This document shows, piece after piece, positions 1-7,575 of a stretch of 64,000 bases of DNA. Numbering within the stretch: position 1 is the first letter of the stretch; each line of letters opens with the position of its first letter. The stretch is from Bradyrhizobium sp. JYMT SZCCT0428 (GTDB lineage: Bacteria; Pseudomonadota; Alphaproteobacteria; Rhizobiales; Xanthobacteraceae). Location: the NCBI RefSeq assembly GCF_018131075.1, contig NZ_JAFCLS010000001.1, positions 248,001-312,000 of the forward strand, read 5' to 3'. The position numbers were made by a program, and so were the translations under genes. The notes beneath the pieces were generated by a model, which had not been told where the DNA came from, did not search any database, and saw nothing but the letters and a program-made list of their open reading frames with translations.

Positions 1-350
1 CCCTTCTCATTCCCGAGTTGAACGCCTCCGGCGCCACCAACGAAGGCGCCGCCAGCCCCTACGGAGCTGTAGGTACCGGCAAAATCGCTGACCTGCTTGA
101 TGCCTGACGCCCAACCTTCGAGACGATTGACAGATCCTCCCGCCGTGACACCGAGGCTGAGACCGGAGACTCTGAATGGATAGTCGCGGCCGCGATAGGT
201 CAGGACGCCGCTGCCGCCGCCGGCGCCGAGCATCAGACCTGCTTTGGCGAACTTGAGCCGGACGTATCCGGAGGCTTGCGCGAACGATGATGTTGTCGAA
301 ACGATAATTGCGAAGACCGCGATCGCGGCGACCCGGATTGCAGACGGCAT
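1..350 (-). CDS. Secreted Gly-rich hypothetical protein, 3' end cut by window
   Basis: The frame starts at ATG 348-350 (MPSAIRVAAIAVFAIIVST) with a signal peptide ending near SSFAQA, then a glycine-rich body containing GAGGGSGVLTYRGRDYPFRV and GAGGAFVGGAGGVQLGN. It runs open to base 1, so the C-terminus is missing. It is a clear paralogue of the protein at 7106-7540 (matching GVLxxRGxxYPFxVSG and the GAGGA-GAGGVQL blocks). The fold faintly resembles DUF1134/SYLF-type secreted proteins, but that is a guess. The function is unknown; export to the periplasm is inferred from the signal peptide. Confidence 0.75.
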   Translation of the reverse strand, partial: MPSAIRVAAIAVFAIIVSTTSSFAQASGYVRLKFAKAGLMLGAGGGSGVLTYRGRDYPFRVSGLSLGVTAGGSVNRLEGWASGIKQVSDFAGTYSSVGAGGAFVGGAGGVQLGNEK

Positions 351-369
351 TGCTCCAACCCTCCTCCGC

Positions 370-1296
370 TCAAGGGGCCGCCACATCCACCTTCTTCCAG
401 GTGTGATCCGGATCGAACAGGTGGATGCGCCCGACAATCCTCAACGTCCGATCTCCAAGATCCTTCTCATAGACGGTACCGGCATGATTGACTATGAAGG
501 TCATAACTCCGGAATTTCCATACTCGGCGGGATATGCGATCAGCGCGAAGCCGCCGATCATCTTGCCCTTGACGACGTAATTGAACGCACCGCCCGGCGC
601 ATCAGACCCCTGCCCCCGCATGATCCGAAAATAGTATCCGTGATAGGGCTCCGCCTGCTCCGCCTTGTATCCCTCGGCGGAGGCTTGCGCCATCAGTTCG
701 CCAAACGGGCTTGGGTCGCTGTCGTCGCGCCAGAACAGCCCGTCCTTCTTGCCAGGGCTACTGACGACACGTTGCGCGTAAACGCCTGCTCCCTCGCCGG
801 TGCGATCCTTTTCGGCATACTCGTTCTGGGCATCCACAAAAGCCAGGCTGGTCTGGATCGCGTCCAGTTCATTGCGTCCGATACGACGGTATAGAACTTC
901 ACGACGTCCGGCAGCCGTGTCGAACTCCCAGCCAGTCCTGCCATTCACCAACGGAATCGGGAATGGAAAATCATCTGCGCCCAGTATCAGCGTGGCTTTC
1001 TTGTTTCCCTCGGTCCGAATGGAATTCCTGGCATCATAGGCCGACAGGAAACGTTGCCGCATCTCGGCGTCAGCAACATCATCGCCGGACTCGACAATGT
1101 CAGCCCCGGCATTGCCGAGGACCTTCAGAATGGCGCTCTTGGTGCCGGTCTTGACGGCTGCAACCAAAGCGGCCGCAGCGTTCTCCGGCGAGGGATAGGC
1201 CTGCTGCGCCTGAGATGCCGAAGTCAGCAGCGCCGCTACCGCGATTGTGCCGACGACCGTCAAAGCTATCCGACAGAGCGATTTGCGGATGATCAT
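370..1296 (-). CDS. DUF2950 family exported protein
   Basis: This 308-aa protein has an N-terminal signal peptide (cleavage after ASQAQQ). It resembles the DUF2950 family: an early SPENAAAALVAAVKTG segment, then a body with GGAFNYVVKGKMIGGFALIAYP and a C-terminal GVMTFIVNHAGTVYEKDLG segment. Its ATG overlaps the stop of the upstream DUF3300 gene by 4 nt (1293-1296), so the two are translationally coupled. DUF2950 and DUF3300 genes are commonly found together, and no biochemical function is known for either. Expression is probably driven by the FixK/FNR box at 3020-3033. Confidence 0.85.
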   Translation of the reverse strand: MIIRKSLCRIALTVVGTIAVAALLTSASQAQQAYPSPENAAAALVAAVKTGTKSAILKVLGNAGADIVESGDDVADAEMRQRFLSAYDARNSIRTEGNKKATLILGADDFPFPIPLVNGRTGWEFDTAAGRREVLYRRIGRNELDAIQTSLAFVDAQNEYAEKDRTGEGAGVYAQRVVSSPGKKDGLFWRDDSDPSPFGELMAQASAEGYKAEQAEPYHGYYFRIMRGQGSDAPGGAFNYVVKGKMIGGFALIAYPAEYGNSGVMTFIVNHAGTVYEKDLGDRTLRIVGRIHLFDPDHTWKKVDVAAP

Positions 1297-2963
1297 GGCA
1301 AGATCTCCCGTGGCGTGGGAATCCTTGCGCCACCGGCAAGCCAGTCGGTGTAGGAACCGAACTTCAATCCCAGCTGTTCATAGTAGACGCGCAGATAGCC
1401 GTCCCGGCCGCGGGTCACCGCTTCCGGCATCAGGCTCTTCACTTCCTGCGCGATGACGCCGACATAGGGCTTGGTGCTGCCGAGATAGCTGAAGCGGTAG
1501 TAGCCGAGACCATTGGCGAGATGACCGAGCAGCACGACATCGTGTTTCAGAGCGATATCGGAGCGCCGTCCACCACCGCCGCCACGAAAGCCACCACCGC
1601 CACCGCCGCCACGGAACCCGCCGCCTCCTCCCATGGCGGCTCTGCCGCCAAAGCCGCCTCCGCCGCCCCCGGCGAAGCTCGGACCGCCACCGCGCGGACC
1701 CATGCTCGCCATGCTGGCCCGGCCGCGGGCCGATTGCGCGGCGGCGGCCCTGCCCGACGACACATTCATTGCCCCGCCGCGAGCGCCGGCGCCGCCACGG
1801 TTCGCAGCCTTGGCACGATCTCCGCCACCTTTGGCGGCCTTGGCACGATCGCCGCCACCCTTGGCGCGATCCGCCGTGCTTGGGCGATTGGCGCGATCAC
1901 CGCCGGGCCGATCACGCGAGGCTGCGCGGTCGCCAGTACGATCACCCGCACGATCGCCGACCCGGTCGCCGGCGCGATCTCCGCCGCCCGGACGGTCCTG
2001 TCCCGGTCGAATCACCTGCTGACCGTCGCGACCGCGGAAATCCATCCGGTTCGCGGCACCGGCCTTCAGATTGTTGTTGCCGAAGCGCTGCTGAACGTTG
2101 ACGTTGTTGTACCGCACGCCCTGGCGATGCGCCGGATTGTGCTGCCAGCTGTTTCCGATGTTGGTGGTCCTGTTGAAGTGGTTGACGTAGAGATTGCGGT
2201 TGCCCCAGTTGAATCCGCCGCCCCAGTAATTGCCCCAGCGGCCGATGGCCCAAGCCGCGCCGAAGGCAAGACCCGTCGCGATGACGCCCGCGCCGATATA
2301 GGACGGATAGCCAAAATAGTACGGCGGATATTCCGCGTAAGGCCAGGCCCCGTAAACCGCCGCCGGTTCGTAGTACGGCACATACATCGTATTTGGATCG
2401 GCCGACTCGATGACGATGGCCTGCTTGTTCTCCTGTGTCTGAACGCTGACCTTCTGTTGCTTGGTGGTGACCAGCTTCTTGTTGTCATAGGCTTTGGAAC
2501 GAAGACGCTGGATCGCGTCCATCACATCCGGTTGCTGCGCGAGCACGGCATCGCCAAGACTCTTGGTCCAGTCCACCTTGTCGCTCATCATCGAAATCAC
2601 GTCCGGCGTGCTGGCAAGCGCCTTGACGCTGTCATCCCAGGATTGCTTGTCGACTTCCTTTTTGAGGGCATCGCCCTTCAGCGCCTTGCGCTCCTTCAGC
2701 CAGCGATCGGCTTGCACCACTTCCAGCGGGTAGGTCGACGCCGCCAGCACATTCGCCAGCAGTTCGTCTGGGTAGAGCGCGATCGGCGCCACCATTGCTT
2801 CGAGTTGGGCAGGCTTCAGCAGCTCGGCACTCGGCTGAGGCTGGCTGGCCGGCTGGGCTGAAGTGCCGGCGGCAGGCGGGTTATCGGATGTCTGCGCCGA
2901 GACGGCGGCTGGCATCGCCACCATCAGCGCGAACGCGATCAGGGTCTTACCGCAGCGGAACAT
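1293..2963 (-). CDS. DUF3300 protein with Gly/Arg-rich linker and S74-like C-terminal domain
   Basis: The protein is 556 aa from the ATG at 2963; a start further upstream is possible but this one directly precedes the signal peptide (FALMVAMPAAVSAQT). Residues about 40-260 are DUF3300 (LEAMVAPIALYPDELLANVL, then a Tyr/Trp/Gly-rich stretch). Residues about 280-460 are low complexity, with RPGGDRA/RAKGGGD repeats and long Gly runs. The last 90 residues resemble the peptidase S74 intramolecular chaperone domain of phage tailspikes: SDIALK (Ser468, Lys473) and VGVIAQEVKSLMPEAV. It is probably an exported or surface protein. It heads the operon with DUF2950 and has a FixK/FNR box centred 63 nt before the start. 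Confidence 0.8.
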   Translation of the reverse strand: MFRCGKTLIAFALMVAMPAAVSAQTSDNPPAAGTSAQPASQPQPSAELLKPAQLEAMVAPIALYPDELLANVLAASTYPLEVVQADRWLKERKALKGDALKKEVDKQSWDDSVKALASTPDVISMMSDKVDWTKSLGDAVLAQQPDVMDAIQRLRSKAYDNKKLVTTKQQKVSVQTQENKQAIVIESADPNTMYVPYYEPAAVYGAWPYAEYPPYYFGYPSYIGAGVIATGLAFGAAWAIGRWGNYWGGGFNWGNRNLYVNHFNRTTNIGNSWQHNPAHRQGVRYNNVNVQQRFGNNNLKAGAANRMDFRGRDGQQVIRPGQDRPGGGDRAGDRVGDRAGDRTGDRAASRDRPGGDRANRPSTADRAKGGGDRAKAAKGGGDRAKAANRGGAGARGGAMNVSSGRAAAAQSARGRASMASMGPRGGGPSFAGGGGGGFGGRAAMGGGGGFRGGGGGGGFRGGGGGRRSDIALKHDVVLLGHLANGLGYYRFSYLGSTKPYVGVIAQEVKSLMPEAVTRGRDGYLRVYYEQLGLKFGSYTDWLAGGARIPTPREILP

Positions 2964-3019
2964 CACACCCTCCTTCGGGGTCCATCGCGGCAAGCATCGG
3001 TCCGGGGCCGGGTCGTTCT

Positions 3020-3033
3020 TTGATAAAGATCAA
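3020..3033. promoter_or_regulatory. FixK/FNR box upstream of the DUF3300-DUF2950 operon
   Basis: TTGATAAAGATCAA is a perfect TTGAT-N4-ATCAA palindrome centred 63 nt upstream of the ATG at 2963. It lies between two minus-strand genes, just past the stop of the upstream sensor kinase. The spacing fits a class II (-41.5) site with a short leader. Confidence 0.8.
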
Positions 3034-3065
3034 GGAATCTAGATGAGGGGCGCGGCCGGCCTGGA

Positions 3066-4964
3066 TCAGGCCGAAATTGATCGGCCGCGGGCGATCGGCA
3101 GTCTGATCGTGAGTAGCGCGCCACCTGACGGCTGGTTCTCCACCGAGATCTTGCCGTGGTGCGCTTCGACAATGGTGCGAACAATGGCAAGCCCCATGCC
3201 CATGCCCTGCGGTTTTGTCGTGAAGAACGGATCGAAGACCTTCTTGAGATTCTCCGCTTCGATACCGGGGCCGGTGTCCCCAACCCGGATTTCCGCGGAG
3301 GCGCCGGAGCGATTCGTGGTTACGCTGATTTCGCGCTTTCTTGGTTCGGCTTCGGATATGGCGTCCATCGCGTTGATGATCAGATTCAGAATCACCTGCT
3401 GCAGCTGAACGGGATCGCCCTTGATGCGCAGATCAACCAAGGCTGGGGTATAGCTCAGTTGGATTTCGCGTCCATGGGCCAGGGCCGACACAAATCCGAT
3501 AACTTCCCGCACCGTCTCGTTCACATCGAGTTCTATCATTTCGAACGGTGTTTTCCTCAGCACGCCGCGAAGCCGGCGTATCACCTCACTGGCGCGCAGG
3601 TCATCACGTCGGATGTCAGCAAGAATTTCCTTGAGCTCTTCCAGATTCGGCGAAGCCCCCTTGAGTATCGATTCTGCCGTTTCGGTGTTGGTAAGAATGG
3701 AACCGAGCGGTTGGTTCAGTTCATGCGCAATAGATGTCGTCAATTCTCCGGCTGCCGCATAGCGGTTGACGTGTGCAAGCTCCGCCATGCGTTGGCGTGA
3801 TTCGACTTCGGCAAGACGGCGGCGCTGTCGTTCATGGAGCAATCCGCTGATCAATACGCCCTGGACCAGGATGACGCCGCCAATCAACGCCAACTGCCAA
3901 CCATATTTTTCCCAGATGCTGGGCTCACGAAACAGGATCGCGCTCCCTGGGGGCAGATTGCTTCGGCTGATGTCCCAGCGCTGCATCTGCCGCCAGTCGT
4001 ACTTCGGAGACGCAAAACCGATCGGCTGCACCTTGATATTGCCCGGCTTCTCGCCCCCGAGAATGCGGATCGTTGCGCTGGCGGTCTGCCGGCTGGATTC
4101 AGCGATCGAATGCATCGGACCACCCACGGTATCTCCATCGAAAAACGCTTCCTGGAAGGAGAAGATCGGAGCGTTCGCGACCGCATGGAGTCTACGCAAA
4201 GCGAGATCGCCTTCATGGGCAACACCCGCCGCATCGACCGACATCAAGCCCCAGAACAGGACCGTGTGCGGCGGGAGCACCTTTGCCTGCTTCAGAATTT
4301 CCTCAAACGGGAGGTCCGCGTACCAGACGAATGCGACCCGGTTTTCGAAGGGCTTGGCTTCCTGCTTCACTTCATCGAGCCAGAACTTCTCCAGAGGCGA
4401 GGCACCGGTGACGACGGCAATCGTCTTTGTGTCCGGCAGGACCTGAAGAATGCTGCCGAAAAAGGCTGAGAAGTCGTTGTAGACCGAGACGACCGTGTCA
4501 TTGTCGGTCAGCAGCGAGCGGTCAACCAGTCGCTGCTCGATCGCCGTCAGCACCATGGGTGCGTCAGGGAAAAGCTGTCCGCGATATTTCTGGACAAATC
4601 GAGCCGCAGGCGCCCCAATGCTCAGCACGATATCCGGCTGATGGCCAGCGTACAGCGACCGTAGATAGTCGACAAACGGTGCCTCCGGTCCCGGGTTGTT
4701 AAACCGTGCCGTCAGCAAACTATGCTCCTGAACGTCCAGCGGCCGTGGCGATTGCTGCTCGAGCGCCACCTTGATGCTTAGGGCATATGCGCTCCAAGGC
4801 CGAAAGTCGCGTCCGAAAGAATGCAACATCAGGACACGTTTGGGTTCGCCCTGCGGCGCACTGCTAGCCGATCCAGGCAACATCGCAGCCAGAATCAAGA
4901 GACAGACGCAGAGACGAACGGCCAGGACTGGCCAGATCGCTCCGATCTGGATGCGTCCGCTCAT
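3066..4964 (-). CDS. Sensor histidine kinase with periplasmic ABC-type binding domain
   Basis: A 632-aa membrane kinase starting at ATG 4964. It has an N-terminal signal/TM segment, then a periplasmic region of about 300 aa resembling ABC transporter substrate-binding sensor domains (KRVLMLHSFGRDFRPWSAYA near the start, a hallmark of this family). A second TM segment (WQLALIGGVILVQGVLISGL) follows, then a HisKA domain with SIAHELNQP (phospho-His414) and an HATPase_c domain with N, G1 (VGDTGPGIE), F and G2 (GMGMGLAIV) boxes. No response regulator gene is adjacent; the nearest ones are at 16.5-17.7 kb. It is probably an orphan kinase sensing a small periplasmic ligand. Confidence 0.9.
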   Translation of the reverse strand: MSGRIQIGAIWPVLAVRLCVCLLILAAMLPGSASSAPQGEPKRVLMLHSFGRDFRPWSAYALSIKVALEQQSPRPLDVQEHSLLTARFNNPGPEAPFVDYLRSLYAGHQPDIVLSIGAPAARFVQKYRGQLFPDAPMVLTAIEQRLVDRSLLTDNDTVVSVYNDFSAFFGSILQVLPDTKTIAVVTGASPLEKFWLDEVKQEAKPFENRVAFVWYADLPFEEILKQAKVLPPHTVLFWGLMSVDAAGVAHEGDLALRRLHAVANAPIFSFQEAFFDGDTVGGPMHSIAESSRQTASATIRILGGEKPGNIKVQPIGFASPKYDWRQMQRWDISRSNLPPGSAILFREPSIWEKYGWQLALIGGVILVQGVLISGLLHERQRRRLAEVESRQRMAELAHVNRYAAAGELTTSIAHELNQPLGSILTNTETAESILKGASPNLEELKEILADIRRDDLRASEVIRRLRGVLRKTPFEMIELDVNETVREVIGFVSALAHGREIQLSYTPALVDLRIKGDPVQLQQVILNLIINAMDAISEAEPRKREISVTTNRSGASAEIRVGDTGPGIEAENLKKVFDPFFTTKPQGMGMGLAIVRTIVEAHHGKISVENQPSGGALLTIRLPIARGRSISA

Positions 4965-5092
4965 GCTGTTACCCCCGGTCGTCCGAGCGGTGCATTCGAG
5001 CACAATTCGAGCGCGAATCATACTGCAGCGGACGGTCTCACCCGTGTGGAAACGCTGCCTTCAGCAACGCGTCGTGATCGGGATGCGACACC

Positions 5093-5512
5093 CTAGATCT
5101 GACAGCGGTGATATTTTACTTCCATTTCGTCCATCCCCGGAAACTCCCGGGAGATAGTGTTGTCATCGAGTATCTTCAGGAAAAACTGGACGTTTGAAAG
5201 CATGATACCCGAGGCACAAGCGACGACCATATTGACGTTTTGAGCGTTTTCCTTCTTCGACTTGATCGAGCATTTCTCGAACTTTCCCCTCAGGCGATTG
5301 GCCTCGACGATGAAGCCGCCGCCGTAGACGCCGGAAAAGCTCGTAAAGGTGACCTGGTTCGCGCGACCTCTGCGGGCAAACACTTTTCTGCATTGCTCTG
5401 CACTGGTAGCCCATGCGCCGGTGAGTTCGAACGCCTTCACCTCCTGCAGCGACAATAAGCCGGCGCCCGCCGTGATCGCCGTGGCAATCAGGAGCTTTCG
5501 AAGTGCAGCCAT
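5093..5512 (-). CDS. Small exported hypothetical protein
   Basis: 139 aa from ATG 5512, preceded by AAGGGGA at good spacing; a TTG start at 5533 is also open. A signal peptide (LLIATAITAGAGLLSLQEVKA) is followed by FELTGAWATSAEQCRKVFAR and three further cysteines that could pair in the periplasm. No family was recognised with certainty; it resembles small secreted proteins common in Bradyrhizobium. It is convergent with nothing nearby and lies 130 nt downstream of the divergent kinase promoter region. Confidence 0.65.
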   Translation of the reverse strand: MAALRKLLIATAITAGAGLLSLQEVKAFELTGAWATSAEQCRKVFARRGRANQVTFTSFSGVYGGGFIVEANRLRGKFEKCSIKSKKENAQNVNMVVACASGIMLSNVQFFLKILDDNTISREFPGMDEMEVKYHRCQI

Positions 5513-5669
5513 CGGCTTCCCCTTGAATCCCAATCAGTGGCGGCTCAATAGAAGGGCAGATGATGCTTGCCCATCGGATGAAGCTGCGCGTTCAACGTTC
5601 TCTCCTCGAAACGAGCCAGGCGGCTCGAGACATTCCCGTGCACCGTGCGTATGCCGGCTGCCGATTTGC

Positions 5670-5683
5670 TTGATTTGAATCAA
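5670..5683. promoter_or_regulatory. FixK/FNR box upstream of the 5754 gene and ppk2
   Basis: TTGATTTGAATCAA keeps both TTGAT/ATCAA half-sites. It is centred 77 nt upstream of the ATG at 5754 and is probably the promoter element of the 5754-ppk2 unit. It could also act on the divergent gene at 5512, but the distance of 165 nt makes that less likely. Confidence 0.75.
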
Positions 5684-5753
5684 GGAAACGATGTCGACGC
5701 CGCCTAGCCTTGTGACACCGCTGAAGCAAAATAGCCGTTCAGGAGCCTCGGCC

Positions 5754-6209
5754 ATGTCGCGCAACATCGATGACCTGATTCCCAGTGCGAAGAAGATCCA
5801 GCAGGAAGCCGCCCTCAAGGAGGCGGAAAAGGCCGAGCAATACGCGCGACTTGCGGCTGCGGCCGAAGCTGAGAAGCGGGCCCTGATCGAGCGGCTTGCC
5901 CGACCGTCAGGCAAGTCAGAGGAAGAGAAGGTTCAGCTTGCTTCGACCATTATCCAGCGAGCGGTGCGAAACGGACTGACGGAAGTGCAGGTGTATCGGT
6001 TCCCTAACTCGCTGTGCACCGACAAGGGGCGCGCGATCAATCAGCAGGAACGGGGTTGGGAGAACACGTTGACGGGGATTCCAAAGGAAATATTCCAACT
6101 CTGGACCGACTACCTGCAACCGCGCGGCTATCGCATCAGCTACCAGATCATTGACTACCCGGGAGGTGTGCCGGGCGACATCGGCATCACCATCGCCTGG
6201 GGTGACTGA
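5754..6209 (+). CDS. Hypothetical protein with charged N-terminal helix
   Basis: 151 aa. The start at 5754 is chosen because AGGAG lies 9 nt upstream and because the alternative ATG at 5691 sits only 8 nt after the FixK box. The N-terminal half is an Ala/Glu/Lys-rich helix (likely coiled coil, residues 10-60). The C-terminal half is globular (TEVQVYRFPNSLCTDKGRAI, later WTDYLQPRGYRISYQI). The family was not recognised with confidence; no signal peptide, so probably cytoplasmic. It is 39 nt upstream of ppk2 and probably co-transcribed with it. Confidence 0.7.
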   Translation: MSRNIDDLIPSAKKIQQEAALKEAEKAEQYARLAAAAEAEKRALIERLARPSGKSEEEKVQLASTIIQRAVRNGLTEVQVYRFPNSLCTDKGRAINQQERGWENTLTGIPKEIFQLWTDYLQPRGYRISYQIIDYPGGVPGDIGITIAWGD

Positions 6210-6248
6210 GAGTAGCTCGGACAGAATCTGATCTGACGGCAGGATGGT

Positions 6249-7049
6249 ATGTCAGCCAAGGCGCCCACCGCAGGGATGAAACGCAAGGCCTATGAGAAAG
6301 AGCTGGGAAAGCTCCAGGTCGAACTTTGCCATCTCCAAGAATGGGTGAAGGCGAACAATCTTCGGGTCATCGTCCTGTTCGAAGGCCGGGATGCCGCCGG
6401 CAAGGGTGGCACGATCAAGGCGATCACCGAAAAGGTCAGTCCTCGCGTGTTTCGGGTGGTCGCCCTGCCCGCACCGTCGGACCGCGAGAAGACGCAACTG
6501 TTCCTGCAGCGCTACATGCAGCATTTTCCGGCGGCGGGCGAAATCGTCATCTTCGACCGCAGCTGGTACAATCGCGCCGGCGTCGAATATGTGATGGGGT
6601 TCTGCACGCCGGCAGAGCACAAGCGATTCCTTTCGTTGTGTCCTCAGATGGAGAAATACGTCATCGAAGGCGGCATCATCCTGATCAAACTCTGGCTCGA
6701 GGTTGGAATGGACGAGCAGGAGCGTCGTTTCAGGGCCCGCATCGATGATCCGCTACGGCAATGGAAGCTGAGCCCGATGGATACGGAATCGTACCAGCGA
6801 TGGTACGATTATTCGCGGGCGCGAGACCTGATGCTCAAGGCAACCAGCACCAAACACGCGCCTTGGTACATCATTCGCTCCAATGACAAGCGCCGGGCAC
6901 GCCTGAACTGCATCGCGCATCTGCTGAAAATGATCCCGCACAAGCGCGTGAAAAGAGCCAAGGTCGAGCTGCCGAAGCGTTCCGACAAGCGGCGCTATAA
7001 CGACCAGACCGGGCTGCGGGGGATGAAGTTCGTTGCGGAACGGTACTGA
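6249..7049 (+). CDS. ppk2: Polyphosphate kinase 2 family protein
   Basis: 266 aa, matching single-domain PPK2 enzymes. These transfer phosphate between polyphosphate and nucleoside di- or monophosphates. Visible motifs are Walker A GRDAAGKGG (residues about 46-54), Walker B IFDRSWYNRAGVEYVMGF, and the Arg-rich lid ERRFRARIDDPLRQWKLSP. It lies 39 nt after a gene with a FixK/FNR box, so polyphosphate-based nucleotide recharging may be induced at low oxygen. Whether it prefers ADP/GDP (class I) or AMP (class II) cannot be told by eye. Confidence 0.93.
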   Translation: MSAKAPTAGMKRKAYEKELGKLQVELCHLQEWVKANNLRVIVLFEGRDAAGKGGTIKAITEKVSPRVFRVVALPAPSDREKTQLFLQRYMQHFPAAGEIVIFDRSWYNRAGVEYVMGFCTPAEHKRFLSLCPQMEKYVIEGGIILIKLWLEVGMDEQERRFRARIDDPLRQWKLSPMDTESYQRWYDYSRARDLMLKATSTKHAPWYIIRSNDKRRARLNCIAHLLKMIPHKRVKRAKVELPKRSDKRRYNDQTGLRGMKFVAERY

Positions 7050-7087
7050 ACGGATCGGACGCGCTTTGGCGCAGCCCGATCCGTTCA
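7047..7087. terminator. Strong hairpin between convergent genes
   Basis: TGAACGGATCGG and CCGATCCGTTCA form a perfect 12-bp stem, with an inner GCGC-tttg-GCGC stem in the loop. The left arm contains the stop codon of ppk2. The hairpin lies between convergent genes and could end transcription from both sides. The T-run after it is weak. Confidence 0.7.
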
Positions 7088-7105
7088 AATTCCATTCTCG
7101 AAAAA

Positions 7106-7540
7106 CTATTTCAAGCGTATCGTCACCCCGCCGACCGCCGCCGACACTTCAGCGCCGACCCTCGGGCCACTTAGCTGCAAGATCACGCCGTTGGCATTCT
7201 GCAATTGAACGCCTCCCGCGCCGGCCGCGACGGCCCCGCCGGCTCCGACGGTACCGTAGGTGCCTTCGATCGAAGCTGGTCCTTTCAGATTGAGCGCCCG
7301 ACCGACAAACTTGGTGGTCGAGGCCCCGACCGTGAAGCCGACGCTCATGCCCGATACGGTGAATGGATAGCGCTTGCCGCGGAGGACCAGCACGCCCTCG
7401 CCGCCACCTACCCCAACGATGAACCCGCCCTTGGTGAAGACGACGGCGACCTGGCCGGTCTCGGCTCGCGATGAAGTAGTGAGACCTGCCACGCCGATGA
7501 CAAGGGCGATCAAGGCAACGCTGAGGTTAAACCTTCTCAT
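7106..7540 (-). CDS. Secreted Gly-rich hypothetical protein, paralogue of the 1-350 gene
   Basis: 144 aa from ATG 7540, with GAGGAAG upstream. The signal peptide SVALIALVIGVAGLTTSSRA is followed by a Gly/Val-rich body: VGVGGGEGVLVLRGKRYPF and GAGGAVAAGAGGVQLQNANG, ending PRVGAEVSAAVGGVTIRLK. It is paralogous to the partial protein at the left edge. The pattern recalls DUF1134-type proteins only weakly, and the function is unknown. It lies 35 nt downstream of the AspT-type antiporter and may be the last gene of the decarboxylase operon. Confidence 0.75.
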   Translation of the reverse strand: MRRFNLSVALIALVIGVAGLTTSSRAETGQVAVVFTKGGFIVGVGGGEGVLVLRGKRYPFTVSGMSVGFTVGASTTKFVGRALNLKGPASIEGTYGTVGAGGAVAAGAGGVQLQNANGVILQLSGPRVGAEVSAAVGGVTIRLK

Positions 7541-7575
7541 ATTTCTTCCTCTCGTGAGACGCTGTGCAACACGCA

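Noticed and set aside
1521..2861. Long plus-strand open frame of 446 codons
   Set aside because: Lies opposite the DUF3300 gene, whose Gly/Arg repeats keep the other strand open; no domain, low-complexity sequence.
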